Part shown: positions 43,048-52,989 of the stretch, one piece after another
Layout: each line of letters starts with the position of its first letter
How positions within the stretch are numbered: position 1 is the stretch's first letter
Assembly: GCA_943908425.1 (NCBI GenBank)
Contig: CALTTC010000011.1
Span: forward strand, 1 to 61,243
DNA length: 61,243 bases
Direction of reading: 5' to 3'
Origin: an uncultured Moraxella sp.
GTDB lineage: Bacteria > Pseudomonadota > Gammaproteobacteria > Pseudomonadales > Moraxellaceae
Position numbers and translations under genes: made by a program
Notes under the pieces: generated by a model
Database searches by the model: none
The model's input: the letters and a program-made list of their open reading frames with translations, nothing else
What the model was told of the DNA's origin: nothing

Positions 43048-45341
43048 AGCTCATCAAATACACCTAATAAATCCGCCTTATATTGGGTTAATACCGGCAT
43101 TGACAATAACGATTGCAACGTTTTTTGCACCGCATTATTTGGGATACTACTTGCCAGCATTAGCGCCCAATCCACGCTAGTACAGCCATAGCTTAACTGC
43201 CACACCTGTTGCAAGCGCGCAGGTGCCAATACAGGTAGTCCCGCCAAACGACAAAAACGCTGAATCTCTGACACGCGCGCATCTGTCTGCCCAAGTAACA
43301 GGCTATTATCTTGTAGACCCACCAAAAAGGCAAGCAAAATTATGTGAAATAAGTTTGCCTGACCACCCACTTCCTTCAGCAATGCTACACTGTCACTAGA
43401 GAATAACGCGGGCAGATATTCAGCGCTTGGCATATCAATAGACAGCTTTTGGCAAAGCAACGCCAAAATACCCGCCTGCCACAGCTTATACTCATTTGCC
43501 TGTAGTTCATGAATATGACGAAAGCTCGGCTGGTCAAGCTTGCGACTTTGCTCAAGCAACAATAATTGCATTAACGCATGGCGATAACTTGTCAAAAATT
43601 CATGCGCCTTCACAGATAAAGGAACGTTTTGATTATTATAATGAAAATGCAAAGCACGCAATGCCGACAACGCCAGCTGTCCTTCATAGCCACGCGCAAG
43701 CTTTGCCAGTTTATCATACAATTCATCATCTAACGCATGGGGCAATAAGCGCCCATTCGTCTGTTCGGTAAAAATCTGCTCAAGGCTAAGCGCTTTATAA
43801 TCCAGCGTTTCTATATCCGCCTCTGCACGATACAGACGGCTCTCAGCACACAACAAAGTGCATTCTATAAGCGCCAGACAGCCCACCGCTTGACGTTTAT
43901 GTTGCTCTATCACCCACGGCAAATGGACTGATTTTAGACTATCAGCAGTCACTATATCCGCCAAGCGCTCGCGATTTATCGTTATTTTATCTGGTGTAGG
44001 GGCGACATCAATGGGTTGCCAATCATAAAACGCCTTATCTACCACCAAACGTCCATCTACCACCGCCTCCTTGGTACTTTCAAAAGCCACCTCATAGACC
44101 GCCCACTCCTCTGCCAAACTTACGCTCGGCGGATGCGTTACCGCCACGTCATACGCTTTATCTAGATAGACTTTGTCTAAATGCGCCAATGTCTCGCTGG
44201 TAAAGTCTTCAAAGCGGTGCGCCTGTAACGCTTGCCTGCGACTAGTAGCACTTGGGTGCGTAGCAAACATTGTCGCTTGACTTGGGGCAAAAAAACTGTG
44301 CGAAAACTGCAAATAATGATGGCGCAAACGCGTCTCTGCGCCCTGCTCTAGCATTGTCAATAATTCTCTTATGCCAAAGCTACGGCTTAACTGCACGCTT
44401 GTGGCATCCGCCAACAGCTCGCGCTCGTGATTAAACCGCGACACAATCCACTCATGCGTTGCCATGCCAATAAGCCCAGACAGCCTAAGAATAATTAACA
44501 ATACATACACTGGCAACAGCGTTGAAAATAATAGCTGCATCGCTGATAACTGGTAATGCTGTGTGCTTGTTTTAGCCGTTTGCGCCTCATGCCATGCCCC
44601 CATCCACGTAAATTTATCTGTAGCGCTTGCGCCGCGATTTTGATGGTAATTGGCATGAAACTCCCCAAGCAACCAACGCTCTAACCACTCACTACATTCA
44701 TAAAACCACGATAAGGCGGTTAATAAAGTGGCAATTTGTAAATTAAGTCTAGCATCCTTATACAAAATATGCCCAAACTCGTGGGCAATAAGCGCGTACA
44801 ATGCCTCGTTAGATAGCTTATCTAGTGCACCTTGCGTAACGATAAGCACAGTATCTGCCGTGGTAAAGCCCGCCACACAAGCATTAATCGCCGACTCAAA
44901 AGGCAATACATAAAGTTTGGGCAAGGGCAAGCCTGACGCAATACTCATCTGCTCGGCAAATTCATAGAACCGCGCATAACAACTGGGCAACTCAGCACTG
45001 CTTGCCACACGTAATACTTGCGTGCCAAAACTTGGGGTCTCTACCGCTGGCGACACAAATAAACGCAATGCCCGTAGCTGTCTAGCAACGCTCTCACCGC
45101 CTTGCGCTACACGCTTACGCCCAAAAACTACTCCAAGCGCTAGATACAATGCAAGAAGTGCCAAACTGCTTAGCCAATACGCTAAGACATCACTATATCC
45201 GAACGCCAAGGTAAGTAGCCAGCAAAGCACAAAAAGCACAGCGGCATGTAGCGCTACCGCCCCAACAAATAAGCCATAAAATAAGTAGCTTAACTTAAGA
45301 TGATAACGCTGCGCCCGAAAAAAATCATAAGATACGAGCAT
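43038..45341 (-). CDS. M48-family membrane metallopeptidase with long C-terminal region
   Basis: A 767-residue protein. Two membrane helices at about residues 17-75 are followed by a zinc-peptidase domain with ALIAHEFGHILY (HExxH) and a second hydrophobic pair around residues 240-300. The third zinc ligand is probably in NHERELLADATS. From about residue 380 to the end, some 390 helical residues match nothing I recognise. LemA and M48 genes are often neighbours, as here. It probably acts in envelope protein turnover. Confidence 0.82.
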   Translation of the reverse strand: MLVSYDFFRAQRYHLKLSYLFYGLFVGAVALHAAVLFVLCWLLTLAFGYSDVLAYWLSSLALLALYLALGVVFGRKRVAQGGESVARQLRALRLFVSPAVETPSFGTQVLRVASSAELPSCYARFYEFAEQMSIASGLPLPKLYVLPFESAINACVAGFTTADTVLIVTQGALDKLSNEALYALIAHEFGHILYKDARLNLQIATLLTALSWFYECSEWLERWLLGEFHANYHQNRGASATDKFTWMGAWHEAQTAKTSTQHYQLSAMQLLFSTLLPVYVLLIILRLSGLIGMATHEWIVSRFNHERELLADATSVQLSRSFGIRELLTMLEQGAETRLRHHYLQFSHSFFAPSQATMFATHPSATSRRQALQAHRFEDFTSETLAHLDKVYLDKAYDVAVTHPPSVSLAEEWAVYEVAFESTKEAVVDGRLVVDKAFYDWQPIDVAPTPDKITINRERLADIVTADSLKSVHLPWVIEQHKRQAVGCLALIECTLLCAESRLYRAEADIETLDYKALSLEQIFTEQTNGRLLPHALDDELYDKLAKLARGYEGQLALSALRALHFHYNNQNVPLSVKAHEFLTSYRHALMQLLLLEQSRKLDQPSFRHIHELQANEYKLWQAGILALLCQKLSIDMPSAEYLPALFSSDSVALLKEVGGQANLFHIILLAFLVGLQDNSLLLGQTDARVSEIQRFCRLAGLPVLAPARLQQVWQLSYGCTSVDWALMLASSIPNNAVQKTLQSLLSMPVLTQYKADLLGVFDELWS

Positions 45342-45346
45342 TTAGG

Positions 45347-45931
45347 CTAAAACTGTACTTGCGGTGCTGTCTCAAGCTGAGATTTATCTTGAAACTGTAG
45401 CTGTGCCAATCGCCCAAAACCAAAAAAACCGCTTAATACATTATTTGGGAACACTTCGCGTTGATTATTGTAATACATGACGCTGTCATTATAATGCTGA
45501 CGCGCAAAGCCAATACGATTTTCGGTATTAACCAGCTCATCTAATGTTTGTTGCATGATGGCATCGGCTTTGAGTTCGGGGTAGTCCTCCACCACGGCAT
45601 AAAACTGCCCAAGCGCCTTTGACAAAGCATTTTCTGCCCCCGCTAAGGATTGCAAGGCGGTGCCGTTATCGCTTGTTAGCCCTGCAGTGTGCGTAGCTTT
45701 GGCGGTATTGCGTGCCGTTGTGACCATCAGCAAGGTCGCGTTTTCGTGCCCCATATAGCCTTTGGCAATCGCCACCATATTAGGGATTAAGTCATGCCGG
45801 CGTTTTAATTGCACGTCAATTTGCGCCAAGGCGTTATCCACCTGATTTTTAAGGCGTATCAGTCCATTATAGATAGCGATAACGCCAAGCAATAGTATAA
45901 CCAGCACAATTAAACTTAGCCAAATTGCCAT
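45347..45931 (-). CDS. lemA: LemA-family membrane protein
   Basis: A 194-residue protein with one N-terminal membrane helix (LSLIVLVILLLGVIAIY) and a four-helix periplasmic or cytosolic bundle. The family motif IYNGLIRLKNQVDNALAQID and QLKRRHDLIPN are clear. It lies five bases before the M48 peptidase. Function not established; the pairing suggests a common role in the envelope. Confidence 0.92.
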   Translation of the reverse strand: MAIWLSLIVLVILLLGVIAIYNGLIRLKNQVDNALAQIDVQLKRRHDLIPNMVAIAKGYMGHENATLLMVTTARNTAKATHTAGLTSDNGTALQSLAGAENALSKALGQFYAVVEDYPELKADAIMQQTLDELVNTENRIGFARQHYNDSVMYYNNQREVFPNNVLSGFFGFGRLAQLQFQDKSQLETAPQVQF

Positions 45932-45959
45932 ACCTTACCCCTATTTTATTAAAAATCTC

Positions 45960-46706
45960 TCACGGATAAACAGGCGTGTCGCGGCACGGGGAATCAGCAC
46001 GAGTATATTCTGCCCCCCACTTGCGATAGCCTTGAGTATCTAGGTGAATCGCCCCTGTGGCATACAATCCTAAACCAAAATGATACATCTGCCCATTGGT
46101 GCGCCAAAATTGGCATAAGTTGTCCTTTAAATCCAAAATTGCTGCCTCGCTATGTAGCGTTGGCACCCAAATATCAATCGCTCCATTAGTCAAATGCTTG
46201 CTAGCAGGAGCACCGCCAGCACACGCATTCAAGTCAGGACTACGATAGACCGAGCGGATTTGCGTGGTGGTCGGCAACACGCCCTGCCACTGCAACGTAT
46301 AATACAAGTTAAGCGTTGGGATAATGTTCGCCCACAGCTCTCTGGGTGGCACGGCGTAACGCTCAAAGCCACACGCCTGCCAACTGCGTGCCGTGGTCAA
46401 TAATTCGTGCATCGGCACCGCGCGTCCCAAATGCCGTTGCAAATAAACATCATAAGCATATACCGTCTGGCGCTCATAAGGGTTCTCACTAAGCCAATGA
46501 GCAAAATCCTCTGGTGTGCCGACCTGTGCGGGATTGATTAAGGCATTATTGGGCGTGCCATAAGTTGCCATTGCTACCCGCCCTTGGGGGGCAGACGCGG
46601 TGGCTTTACGTCCAGTGAGCCAATCCCATAAAGAGGCATGCACTGCCCCACTTACAAGCATTATGCTAAAAAGTACTGCTAAACGGCGTACAGTTGTCAA
46701 AGTCAT
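45960..46706 (-). CDS. Exported M15-type peptidase (D-Ala-D-Ala carboxypeptidase-like)
   Basis: A 248-residue protein with a signal peptide (cleavage likely after residue 24, VHA). Zinc-peptidase motifs: SKHLTNGAIDI (SxHxxGxAxD) and GAIHLDTQG (HxD). Both are typical of the M15 family acting on peptidoglycan peptides. It is the first gene of the minus-strand run toward serC and is divergent from rodA, another cell-wall gene. Confidence 0.8.
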   Translation of the reverse strand: MTLTTVRRLAVLFSIMLVSGAVHASLWDWLTGRKATASAPQGRVAMATYGTPNNALINPAQVGTPEDFAHWLSENPYERQTVYAYDVYLQRHLGRAVPMHELLTTARSWQACGFERYAVPPRELWANIIPTLNLYYTLQWQGVLPTTTQIRSVYRSPDLNACAGGAPASKHLTNGAIDIWVPTLHSEAAILDLKDNLCQFWRTNGQMYHFGLGLYATGAIHLDTQGYRKWGAEYTRADSPCRDTPVYP

Positions 46707-46752
46707 GATTTTTTGCTTATGCTAAATGAATGATTGCATAATGGCTTAAGAT

Positions 46753-46781
46753 TTGTCAGCGCCTGTATTATGCACTATAAT
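46753..46781 (+). promoter_or_regulatory. Promoter of rodA
   Basis: TTGTCA (46753-46758) and TATAAT (46776-46781) are exactly 17 bases apart, a near-consensus sigma-70 promoter 27 bases before the rodA ATG. No clear Shine-Dalgarno sequence is visible. Confidence 0.75.
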
Positions 46782-46808
46782 AGCTGATTATCTGTCTTTT
46801 TTATCGCT

Positions 46809-47960
46809 ATGTCAAGCCAGCACAATCCTTACCGCTTCTCTCGCCAAAGTCACCACTTAGGGCGGGATATTTTGCCAAGCCTTTGGCAACGCGTGCATAT
46901 TGACCCGTGGCTACTTTTGCTCCTTGTGGCGGTGTGCTTTATTGGTCTTACCATTTTATATAGTGCCTCCACTCAAGATATGGCAATGGTGTTGCGTCAA
47001 GTGCGTAGCTATGCCATTGCCTTTTTGGTTATGCTCGCCATGGCACAAGTGCCCCCCAATATGTATCGTAGCCTGACACCAATATTTTATGCCCTAGGGG
47101 TTTTATTGCTTATTTTGGTGGAGATTATCGGCGAGGTGCGTATGGGAGCACAGCGCTGGATTCGCATACCGGGTTTTGGGAGCGTGCAACCTTCTGAATT
47201 TATGAAGCTTGGTATGCCGATGATGTGCGCGTGGTATTTGGCACGCCGTGAGACACCACCCAAGCTAACTACCGTGCTTACAACCCTTGCCATTATTGCC
47301 GTGCCAGTACTCCTGATTGCTAAAGAACCGGATTTAGGTACCGCTATTTTGGTCGCAAGCAGTGGGCTATTTGTGCTCTTTTTGGCGGGCTTACCGTGGT
47401 GGATGATTGCTAGTGCTGTCGCCCTATTTATCCCTTTTGTGTACGTGGCGTGGCACTATTTATTACATGATTATCAGCGCACGCGTGTCATGACGCTGTT
47501 AAACCCTGAGGCGGATGCCCTAGGTGCAGGCTGGAATATCATGCAATCAAAAACCGCGATTGGCTCTGGGGGACTGACCGGCAAGGGTTATCTACAAGGC
47601 ACGCAATCGCATTTGCATTTTTTGCCCGAAGGACATACCGATTTTATTATCGCCGCTTTTTCAGAAGAGTTTGGCTTGGCAGGTGTGGCACTACTGATGT
47701 TTTTTTATCTGTGTTTGCTTGGGCGCTCTTTCTATATTGCCCTGGTCAATCCTGATAATTTTTGTCGGTTATTGGCAGGGGCACTCACCATGTCATTTTT
47801 TGTCTATATTTTTGTCAATGTAGGCATGGTTGGGGGGATTCTACCTGTGGTTGGTGTGCCTTTGCCCTTTATCAGTTATGGCGGAACGGCAATTATTACC
47901 TTGATGGCAAGCTTTGGTTTATTGACTTGTGTCCACACGCACAAGGTTACCCATCAGTAA
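46809..47960 (+). CDS. rodA: RodA, SEDS peptidoglycan polymerase for elongation
   Basis: A 383-residue protein with about ten membrane helices. SEDS marks: GAQRWI, VQPSEFMKLGMPM, KEPDLGTAIL, and GYLQGTQSHLHFLPEGHTDF with the Asp, ending PLPFISYGGT. With a class B PBP it builds the side wall of rod-shaped cells. The ordering and length favour RodA over FtsW. rlpA follows after 219 bases. Confidence 0.93.
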   Translation: MSSQHNPYRFSRQSHHLGRDILPSLWQRVHIDPWLLLLLVAVCFIGLTILYSASTQDMAMVLRQVRSYAIAFLVMLAMAQVPPNMYRSLTPIFYALGVLLLILVEIIGEVRMGAQRWIRIPGFGSVQPSEFMKLGMPMMCAWYLARRETPPKLTTVLTTLAIIAVPVLLIAKEPDLGTAILVASSGLFVLFLAGLPWWMIASAVALFIPFVYVAWHYLLHDYQRTRVMTLLNPEADALGAGWNIMQSKTAIGSGGLTGKGYLQGTQSHLHFLPEGHTDFIIAAFSEEFGLAGVALLMFFYLCLLGRSFYIALVNPDNFCRLLAGALTMSFFVYIFVNVGMVGGILPVVGVPLPFISYGGTAIITLMASFGLLTCVHTHKVTHQ

Positions 47961-48179
47961 TCTTGGCGCTTAATATTACTTAAAAATAAGCAACACAAGA
48001 CATAAAGGCGTTGCCTTGGCTACAAAATTTTGCTTGCAAGACATCAAAATCGTGGTAAGATAATCAGTTATAGATATTCTGCCAGTTTTTTGGCATAAAT
48101 CTTGCATGACTTTTAGACTAAGCAGTATTAGCCTAAACTAAGGTTATACTTTAGCATCATTTATTAAGAGAGTACAACA

Positions 48180-48734
48180 ATGCGATTATTAACTACCTTA
48201 ACCGTTACAGGGATTTTATTAGGTACTAGTGCTCACGCCAGTGACCCTAGCAATAACGACATTGATAATATTCTAAGCCAACTAACCCGCCAGCAAGACA
48301 ACGCCTCAAGCCTTGTCAAAGCAGCACGTGAGCCCAGCTCCTTGACCGCTACCACTGCCTTGACCCCCACGCCAACCACCAAAGACGATGACGTGCTAGG
48401 ACAATTGACCGCGGTCGCTAGCAACACCGTCGGTAAATTTAAGCAAACAGGGCTTGCCTCATGGTATGGGCGTCAATTCCACGGCAAAAAAACCGCGAGT
48501 GGCGAAAAATTTGACATGAACGCTTTGACCGCCGCTCACCGTTCACTGCCGATGAACTGCTACATTAAAGTCACCAATAAATCCAACGGCAAATCGGTTG
48601 TAGTGCGTGTTAATGACCGTGGACCTTTTCACGGCAACCGTGTGCTAGACTTATCCTATGGTGCCGCCAAAGCCATTGGCATCACCCAAAGTGGCACCGG
48701 CAATGTGACCATTGAGCGTGTAGAAGCGCCATAA
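48180..48734 (+). CDS. rlpA: RlpA-family septal protein
   Basis: A 184-residue exported protein; the signal peptide ends near LGTSAHA (no lipobox Cys). A disordered Thr/Pro-rich part is followed by the double-psi beta-barrel: GLASWYGRQFHGKKTASGE, LTAAHRSLP and VRVNDRGPF. It lacks a SPOR domain. RlpA in Pseudomonas cuts denuded peptidoglycan strands at the septum. Here TTATACT around 48147-48153 is a likely -10. Confidence 0.88.
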   Translation: MRLLTTLTVTGILLGTSAHASDPSNNDIDNILSQLTRQQDNASSLVKAAREPSSLTATTALTPTPTTKDDDVLGQLTAVASNTVGKFKQTGLASWYGRQFHGKKTASGEKFDMNALTAAHRSLPMNCYIKVTNKSNGKSVVVRVNDRGPFHGNRVLDLSYGAAKAIGITQSGTGNVTIERVEAP

Positions 48735-48841
48735 CCTATGCTTTTAATGTTAGACTTATTTTGACGTTATATTCATATCTGTTGGCATAGCTAATTTATT
48801 TTTTTATTAACCTACTAGTCATTGTCCAAGACAGCAAGACG

Positions 48842-48866
48842 CCAATTAACCACTACGGTTAATTGG
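48842..48866. terminator. Perfect 10-base inverted repeat between converging genes
   Basis: CCAATTAACC and GGTTAATTGG flank a five-base loop. It lies between the ends of rlpA and pncB. Only a short TTTG follows on the plus strand, so it may be a weak, two-way terminator. Confidence 0.5.
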
Positions 48867-48902
48867 TTTGCCACAGCACTTGGGCGCTATCCATCTCTAC
48901 AC

Positions 48903-50102
48903 TTATCGGGCGATTTCAAAGACTTGTTTTAAATAATCCAAGTAAGTATCGTTATCAATCATTGTTTTGCCTGGGCTGTCAGACAGTTTTGCCACAGGTT
49001 GTCCATTGCACTTTACAAGCTTTAATACGATGTTTAATTTGCCAAGCCCCATATCGTTGGTTAAATCAGTGCCAATACCAAAGCTTGTCTTAATACGGTC
49101 TTTAAAATGACAATGCAATGCCCACGCACTTGGCAAATTCAAGCCATCGCTAAAGGTCAAAATTTTGGTTTTTGGGTCAATTTTTAGGGCATTATAATGA
49201 GCAATGGCTTTTTCGCCCCAGACATAAGGGTCGCCACTATCGTGCCTTAAGCCATCAAATAATTTGGCAAAATACAAATCAAAATCACGCAAAAACGCAT
49301 CCATACCCACGACATCAGTCAAAGCAATGCCCAAATCGCCCCGATATTCTCGTACCCACGCTTCAAGGGCGGCCTTTTGACTATCACGCAAGCGTACGTC
49401 CAACGCCTGAAATGCCTGCATAAACTCGTGTGCCATCGTGCCAATCGGGGTCATACCGAGCGTTTTGGCAAGGTAGACATTGCTTGTCCCACGCACAATT
49501 TGCGGACAGGCACGGTGCAAGCTTTGGACAACGTGCGTTTGCCAATCACGGCTAAAGCGTCGCCGTGTCCCAAAATCCGCCACAATAAACGGCGGTTCAC
49601 TACTGGCAATAGCCGTATTTGCCAAAGTATGCAAATAGGCGATTTTTTCATCAAGGCGTTTTTGTCCATCTAGCAACACATCAGGGGTGCTTAGGCGTGC
49701 ATAATACAACTCACTCACCAAACACAGCACAAAAATCTCAAAAAACATCGCCTGAATCATCGGCCCTTGAATGGTGATATTTAATAAATTGTCGTCCGTA
49801 TCCACACAAATAAATCGCCGTTTTAGGGCAAATAATTCTAAATAATCCACAAAATCGGATTTAATAAACCGCAAACTACGCAAATAATCCAGTTCATCTT
49901 GACGAAAACGCAATTCACATAACGCATCTAGCTGATTTTCTAAATCGGTTTTTAAGTCGGCAAGCGGATAGGCGGTATCGTCATTATTGCGACAACGAAA
50001 CTGATACACGCCGTGCGTTTGGGGGAATTGATGGAGCATTGCTTGGAGCATCGTAAATTTATACAAGTCATTGTCAAGCAAGGAATGAATAATTGGGGTC
50101 AT
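48903..50102 (-). CDS. pncB: Nicotinate phosphoribosyltransferase
   Basis: A 399-residue enzyme that makes nicotinate mononucleotide for NAD salvage. Family marks: LLDNDLYKFTMLQAML, DFGTRRRFS, GTSNVYLAK and the phosphate-binding GLRHDSGDP. The ATG at 50102 (MTPIIHSLLDNDLYKF) is chosen over an in-frame codon 11 residues earlier, since it matches the family start. It is monocistronic and divergent from asd. Confidence 0.95.
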   Translation of the reverse strand: MTPIIHSLLDNDLYKFTMLQAMLHQFPQTHGVYQFRCRNNDDTAYPLADLKTDLENQLDALCELRFRQDELDYLRSLRFIKSDFVDYLELFALKRRFICVDTDDNLLNITIQGPMIQAMFFEIFVLCLVSELYYARLSTPDVLLDGQKRLDEKIAYLHTLANTAIASSEPPFIVADFGTRRRFSRDWQTHVVQSLHRACPQIVRGTSNVYLAKTLGMTPIGTMAHEFMQAFQALDVRLRDSQKAALEAWVREYRGDLGIALTDVVGMDAFLRDFDLYFAKLFDGLRHDSGDPYVWGEKAIAHYNALKIDPKTKILTFSDGLNLPSAWALHCHFKDRIKTSFGIGTDLTNDMGLGKLNIVLKLVKCNGQPVAKLSDSPGKTMIDNDTYLDYLKQVFEIAR

Positions 50103-50300
50103 GATAAAACTGGCAAAAAGCTTATCATACGCCAAGTGGTATTATTTGGCAATGTTTTATAGGCTAATATTTGATGGTTATTTAGTTCACTTTTTATTTA
50201 CTATTGACCCACAGAAGAATGAGTAAAACTTCTGGCAAAATATTGTGATTATTGCGTGTTTGTGTTACCATTAACATATTTTTACTTTTAAGGGTAGATG

Positions 50301-51422
50301 ATGGCAAAAAAATTAACCGTAGGCTTGGTGGGTTGGCGTGGTATGGTGGGCTCTGTACTTATGCAACGTATGTGTCAAGCGGGAGATTTTGCAACCATCA
50401 ACCCTGTGTTTTTTAGCACAAGCAGCGCGGGCAGTCCTGCTCCAGACTTTGCTGGTGTTAGCGATGCCACCTTGCAAGACGCTTACGATGTTGCTAAGCT
50501 ACAAGCGTGCGATGTCATTATCAGCTGTCAAGGTGGCGATTATACACAACAAGTGCACGCTAAGTTACGTCAAGCATGGGATGGTTACTGGATTGATGCC
50601 GCAAGCACACTGCGGATGGCAGATGAGGCGGTGATTATTCTAGACCCTGTCAATCGTGCGCTTATTGACCAAGCCATTATTGACGGCAAAAAAGATTTTG
50701 TTGGCGGTAACTGCACCGTCTCTTTAATGCTCATGGCGATTGGCGAGCTGTTCCGACAAGATTGGGTAGAATGGGTGTCGGCGATGACCTATCAGGCAGC
50801 AAGTGGCGCTGGCGCTAACAATATGCGCGAGCTTATCGCTGGCATGGGCTATCTGCATGACAATGTCGCAAGCGAACTTGCCAATGCTAATGCTGAGATT
50901 TTGGCGTTGGATGAAAAAATCGCCGCCCTACAGCGCAGTGACGACTTCCCTAAAGGATATTTTGGTGTGCCGTTGGCAGGCAGTCTTATTCCCTATATTG
51001 ACAGTGAGATAGCCAGTGGACAATCGCGCGAAGAGTGGAAAGGACAAGTAGAAACCAATAAAATACTCGGTAGCGAGCAATATCGCGTGGACGGTATCTG
51101 CGTGCGAGTGGGGGCAATGCGCTGTCATAGCCAAGCACTCACCATTAAATTAAAAAAGGCGGTGGCTTTAGATGATATTGTTAGTGCTCTAAAAAACAGT
51201 GATAATCCATGGCTTAATGTAGTGGATAACAGTAAAGCCGCCACGACAACAGAGCTTACCCCCGTCGCGGTTACTGGCACATTAAACGTCGCCGTTGGGC
51301 GGCTACGCAAGATGACTTTGGGCGATGAGTATCTGTCGGCGTTCACTGTGGGCGACCAATTACTATGGGGTGCTGCCGAGCCACTAAGACGCATGCTCGC
51401 CATTTTGCAGGGCCGGTTGTAA
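50301..51422 (+). CDS. asd: Aspartate-semialdehyde dehydrogenase
   Basis: A 373-residue NADP enzyme that reduces aspartyl phosphate, the step after lysC. It starts KLTVGLVGWRGMVGSVL, has the catalytic Cys in GGNCTVSLML and VRVGAMRCHSQAL with the catalytic His. ATGs at 50298 and 50301 are adjacent; the second is better spaced from AAGGG. The order asd-fimV-truA resembles Pseudomonas. Confidence 0.95.
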   Translation: MAKKLTVGLVGWRGMVGSVLMQRMCQAGDFATINPVFFSTSSAGSPAPDFAGVSDATLQDAYDVAKLQACDVIISCQGGDYTQQVHAKLRQAWDGYWIDAASTLRMADEAVIILDPVNRALIDQAIIDGKKDFVGGNCTVSLMLMAIGELFRQDWVEWVSAMTYQAASGAGANNMRELIAGMGYLHDNVASELANANAEILALDEKIAALQRSDDFPKGYFGVPLAGSLIPYIDSEIASGQSREEWKGQVETNKILGSEQYRVDGICVRVGAMRCHSQALTIKLKKAVALDDIVSALKNSDNPWLNVVDNSKAATTTELTPVAVTGTLNVAVGRLRKMTLGDEYLSAFTVGDQLLWGAAEPLRRMLAILQGRL

Positions 51423-51486
51423 GCAGTTTTTTGTTAATATATGTCCATACTGGGACAATGATTTATTTTTATTATAAAGGATGGTT

Positions 51487-52971
51487 ATGTCTGTGCATTT
51501 TTCTTATCGCCCTAAGCGTGTTTACCAAGCGGTATTGGCTGCTTTAATGGCAGTTACAACGACTAGTAGCTATGCTTTAACTTTGGGTGCACCTAGCATT
51601 CAGTCAGAGCAACACGAACCGCTGTCGGCAACAATTCCTGTCTCGGGGATTGATGCGGCAAGCTTTTCGGCGAGTGTAGCGCCAGCAAGTGTCTACCAGC
51701 AGATGGGTATGAATAAAGAAGCGGCTGTACAGGTGAAATTTGTACAGACTTCCGACAATGCCGGTAAGCTTGTTTTAAGTTCTTCCGAACCCATCTCTAG
51801 CCCCTTTGCTGATGTGGTGCTAAATTTAACGAGCGATGGGCAAGAACACGTCAAACCACAGACGCTACTCATGCCTGTACCTACCAAGGCAGTAAAAGCG
51901 CCAACCGTCGCCGCTGTAGATACTCAGCCTGCCCTGCCAGTAGCGACGGGCACGCCACTACAAGTAGAAAATACAGCGCCACCGCCCTTATTTTTGGAAG
52001 AGCCACTCGTTGCTACCGAGGTACAACTGCCTAAGGAAACCGCACCGGTAGCGCCAGCAGAGGTGGCACCGCCCGTAGTTGAGACACCAGCGGTTATCGT
52101 TAAAACCTCACCGACACCCAGCGATACTGAGACCGCGCCTATCAGCACCAATGCTAATACTGATAACCAGCTTGATATCTTAACCAAACAAGTAACGAGC
52201 CGCGTCGTCAGGGTTGTACAGCCGACTGGTGAAGTGGTGGCGGTAGCACCAACGGTTGTTGCCGAAAATACCGTAAGTATAAGCGAGCCTGAGAATGTGG
52301 TTACCGAGACAGCGGAACAGCCAGTACCCGAACCTGTCGCGCCAAGTACACCAGATAGTGGCGCAACTTACGTCGTGCAAAGCGGTGATAGTCTATGGAA
52401 AATTGCCAACGAGATTGCCAAAGCAAACAACTTAGACGTCACTATGGTGATGAATGAGCTACACAATCAAAATCCTGCCGCCTTCAATAATGGTAATATC
52501 AATCAGCTAAAAGCCAAAGTAGCACTAACAATTCCTGCTTATGAAGTCGTGCCTTCGCAAAAAGCCATTGAAGAAGCCATCTCCGCCAAAAAAAGCAGCG
52601 TCAGCAAAACTGGCAAAAAATCACAGGCTAGTAAACCCACCAGTACAACTGCCAAGACTAGCAAACCTAATCGTACCACAACACAACCAACACGCAATCA
52701 AAGCGTGAGCAAACCTCTGCCAAAGCCACAGGTAACCTTGGTAGCGCCCAGCCAAAGTGGTAAAGCCACTGGCACTGCTCAGCCTGGCGCCAAAGCCTCA
52801 GGGGGTGAATTGGTCACTGCTCTACAGAACACGCGCCAACAAACTGCAAAAAGCGCCAAACGCTTTAATAATTTAAACCAAGAACTGTCCTCAGCTACCC
52901 AAAAGCTGCAGCTACAGAACCAAAAACTTGCCGAACTTGAAGCACGCCTAAAAGCACTCAAGGACAAATAA
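51487..52971 (+). CDS. fimV: FimV, periplasmic half (LysM and coiled coil)
   Basis: A 494-residue exported protein. The signal peptide ends near SSYA. The conserved FimV N-terminal domain (LTLGAPSIQSEQHEPLSATI) is followed by a Pro/Val/Thr-rich linker, one LysM domain at about 295-350 (YVVQSGDSLWKIANEI), a Lys/Ser/Thr linker and a C-terminal coiled coil (about 445-494). In other bacteria a membrane helix and cytoplasmic TPR part follow in the same chain; here a TAA stop intervenes. FimV organises polar complexes and type IV pilus assembly. AAAGGA precedes the ATG. Confidence 0.88.
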   Translation: MSVHFSYRPKRVYQAVLAALMAVTTTSSYALTLGAPSIQSEQHEPLSATIPVSGIDAASFSASVAPASVYQQMGMNKEAAVQVKFVQTSDNAGKLVLSSSEPISSPFADVVLNLTSDGQEHVKPQTLLMPVPTKAVKAPTVAAVDTQPALPVATGTPLQVENTAPPPLFLEEPLVATEVQLPKETAPVAPAEVAPPVVETPAVIVKTSPTPSDTETAPISTNANTDNQLDILTKQVTSRVVRVVQPTGEVVAVAPTVVAENTVSISEPENVVTETAEQPVPEPVAPSTPDSGATYVVQSGDSLWKIANEIAKANNLDVTMVMNELHNQNPAAFNNGNINQLKAKVALTIPAYEVVPSQKAIEEAISAKKSSVSKTGKKSQASKPTSTTAKTSKPNRTTTQPTRNQSVSKPLPKPQVTLVAPSQSGKATGTAQPGAKASGGELVTALQNTRQQTAKSAKRFNNLNQELSSATQKLQLQNQKLAELEARLKALKDK

Positions 52972-52989
52972 TCTCAGCCAGGAGTTGTT

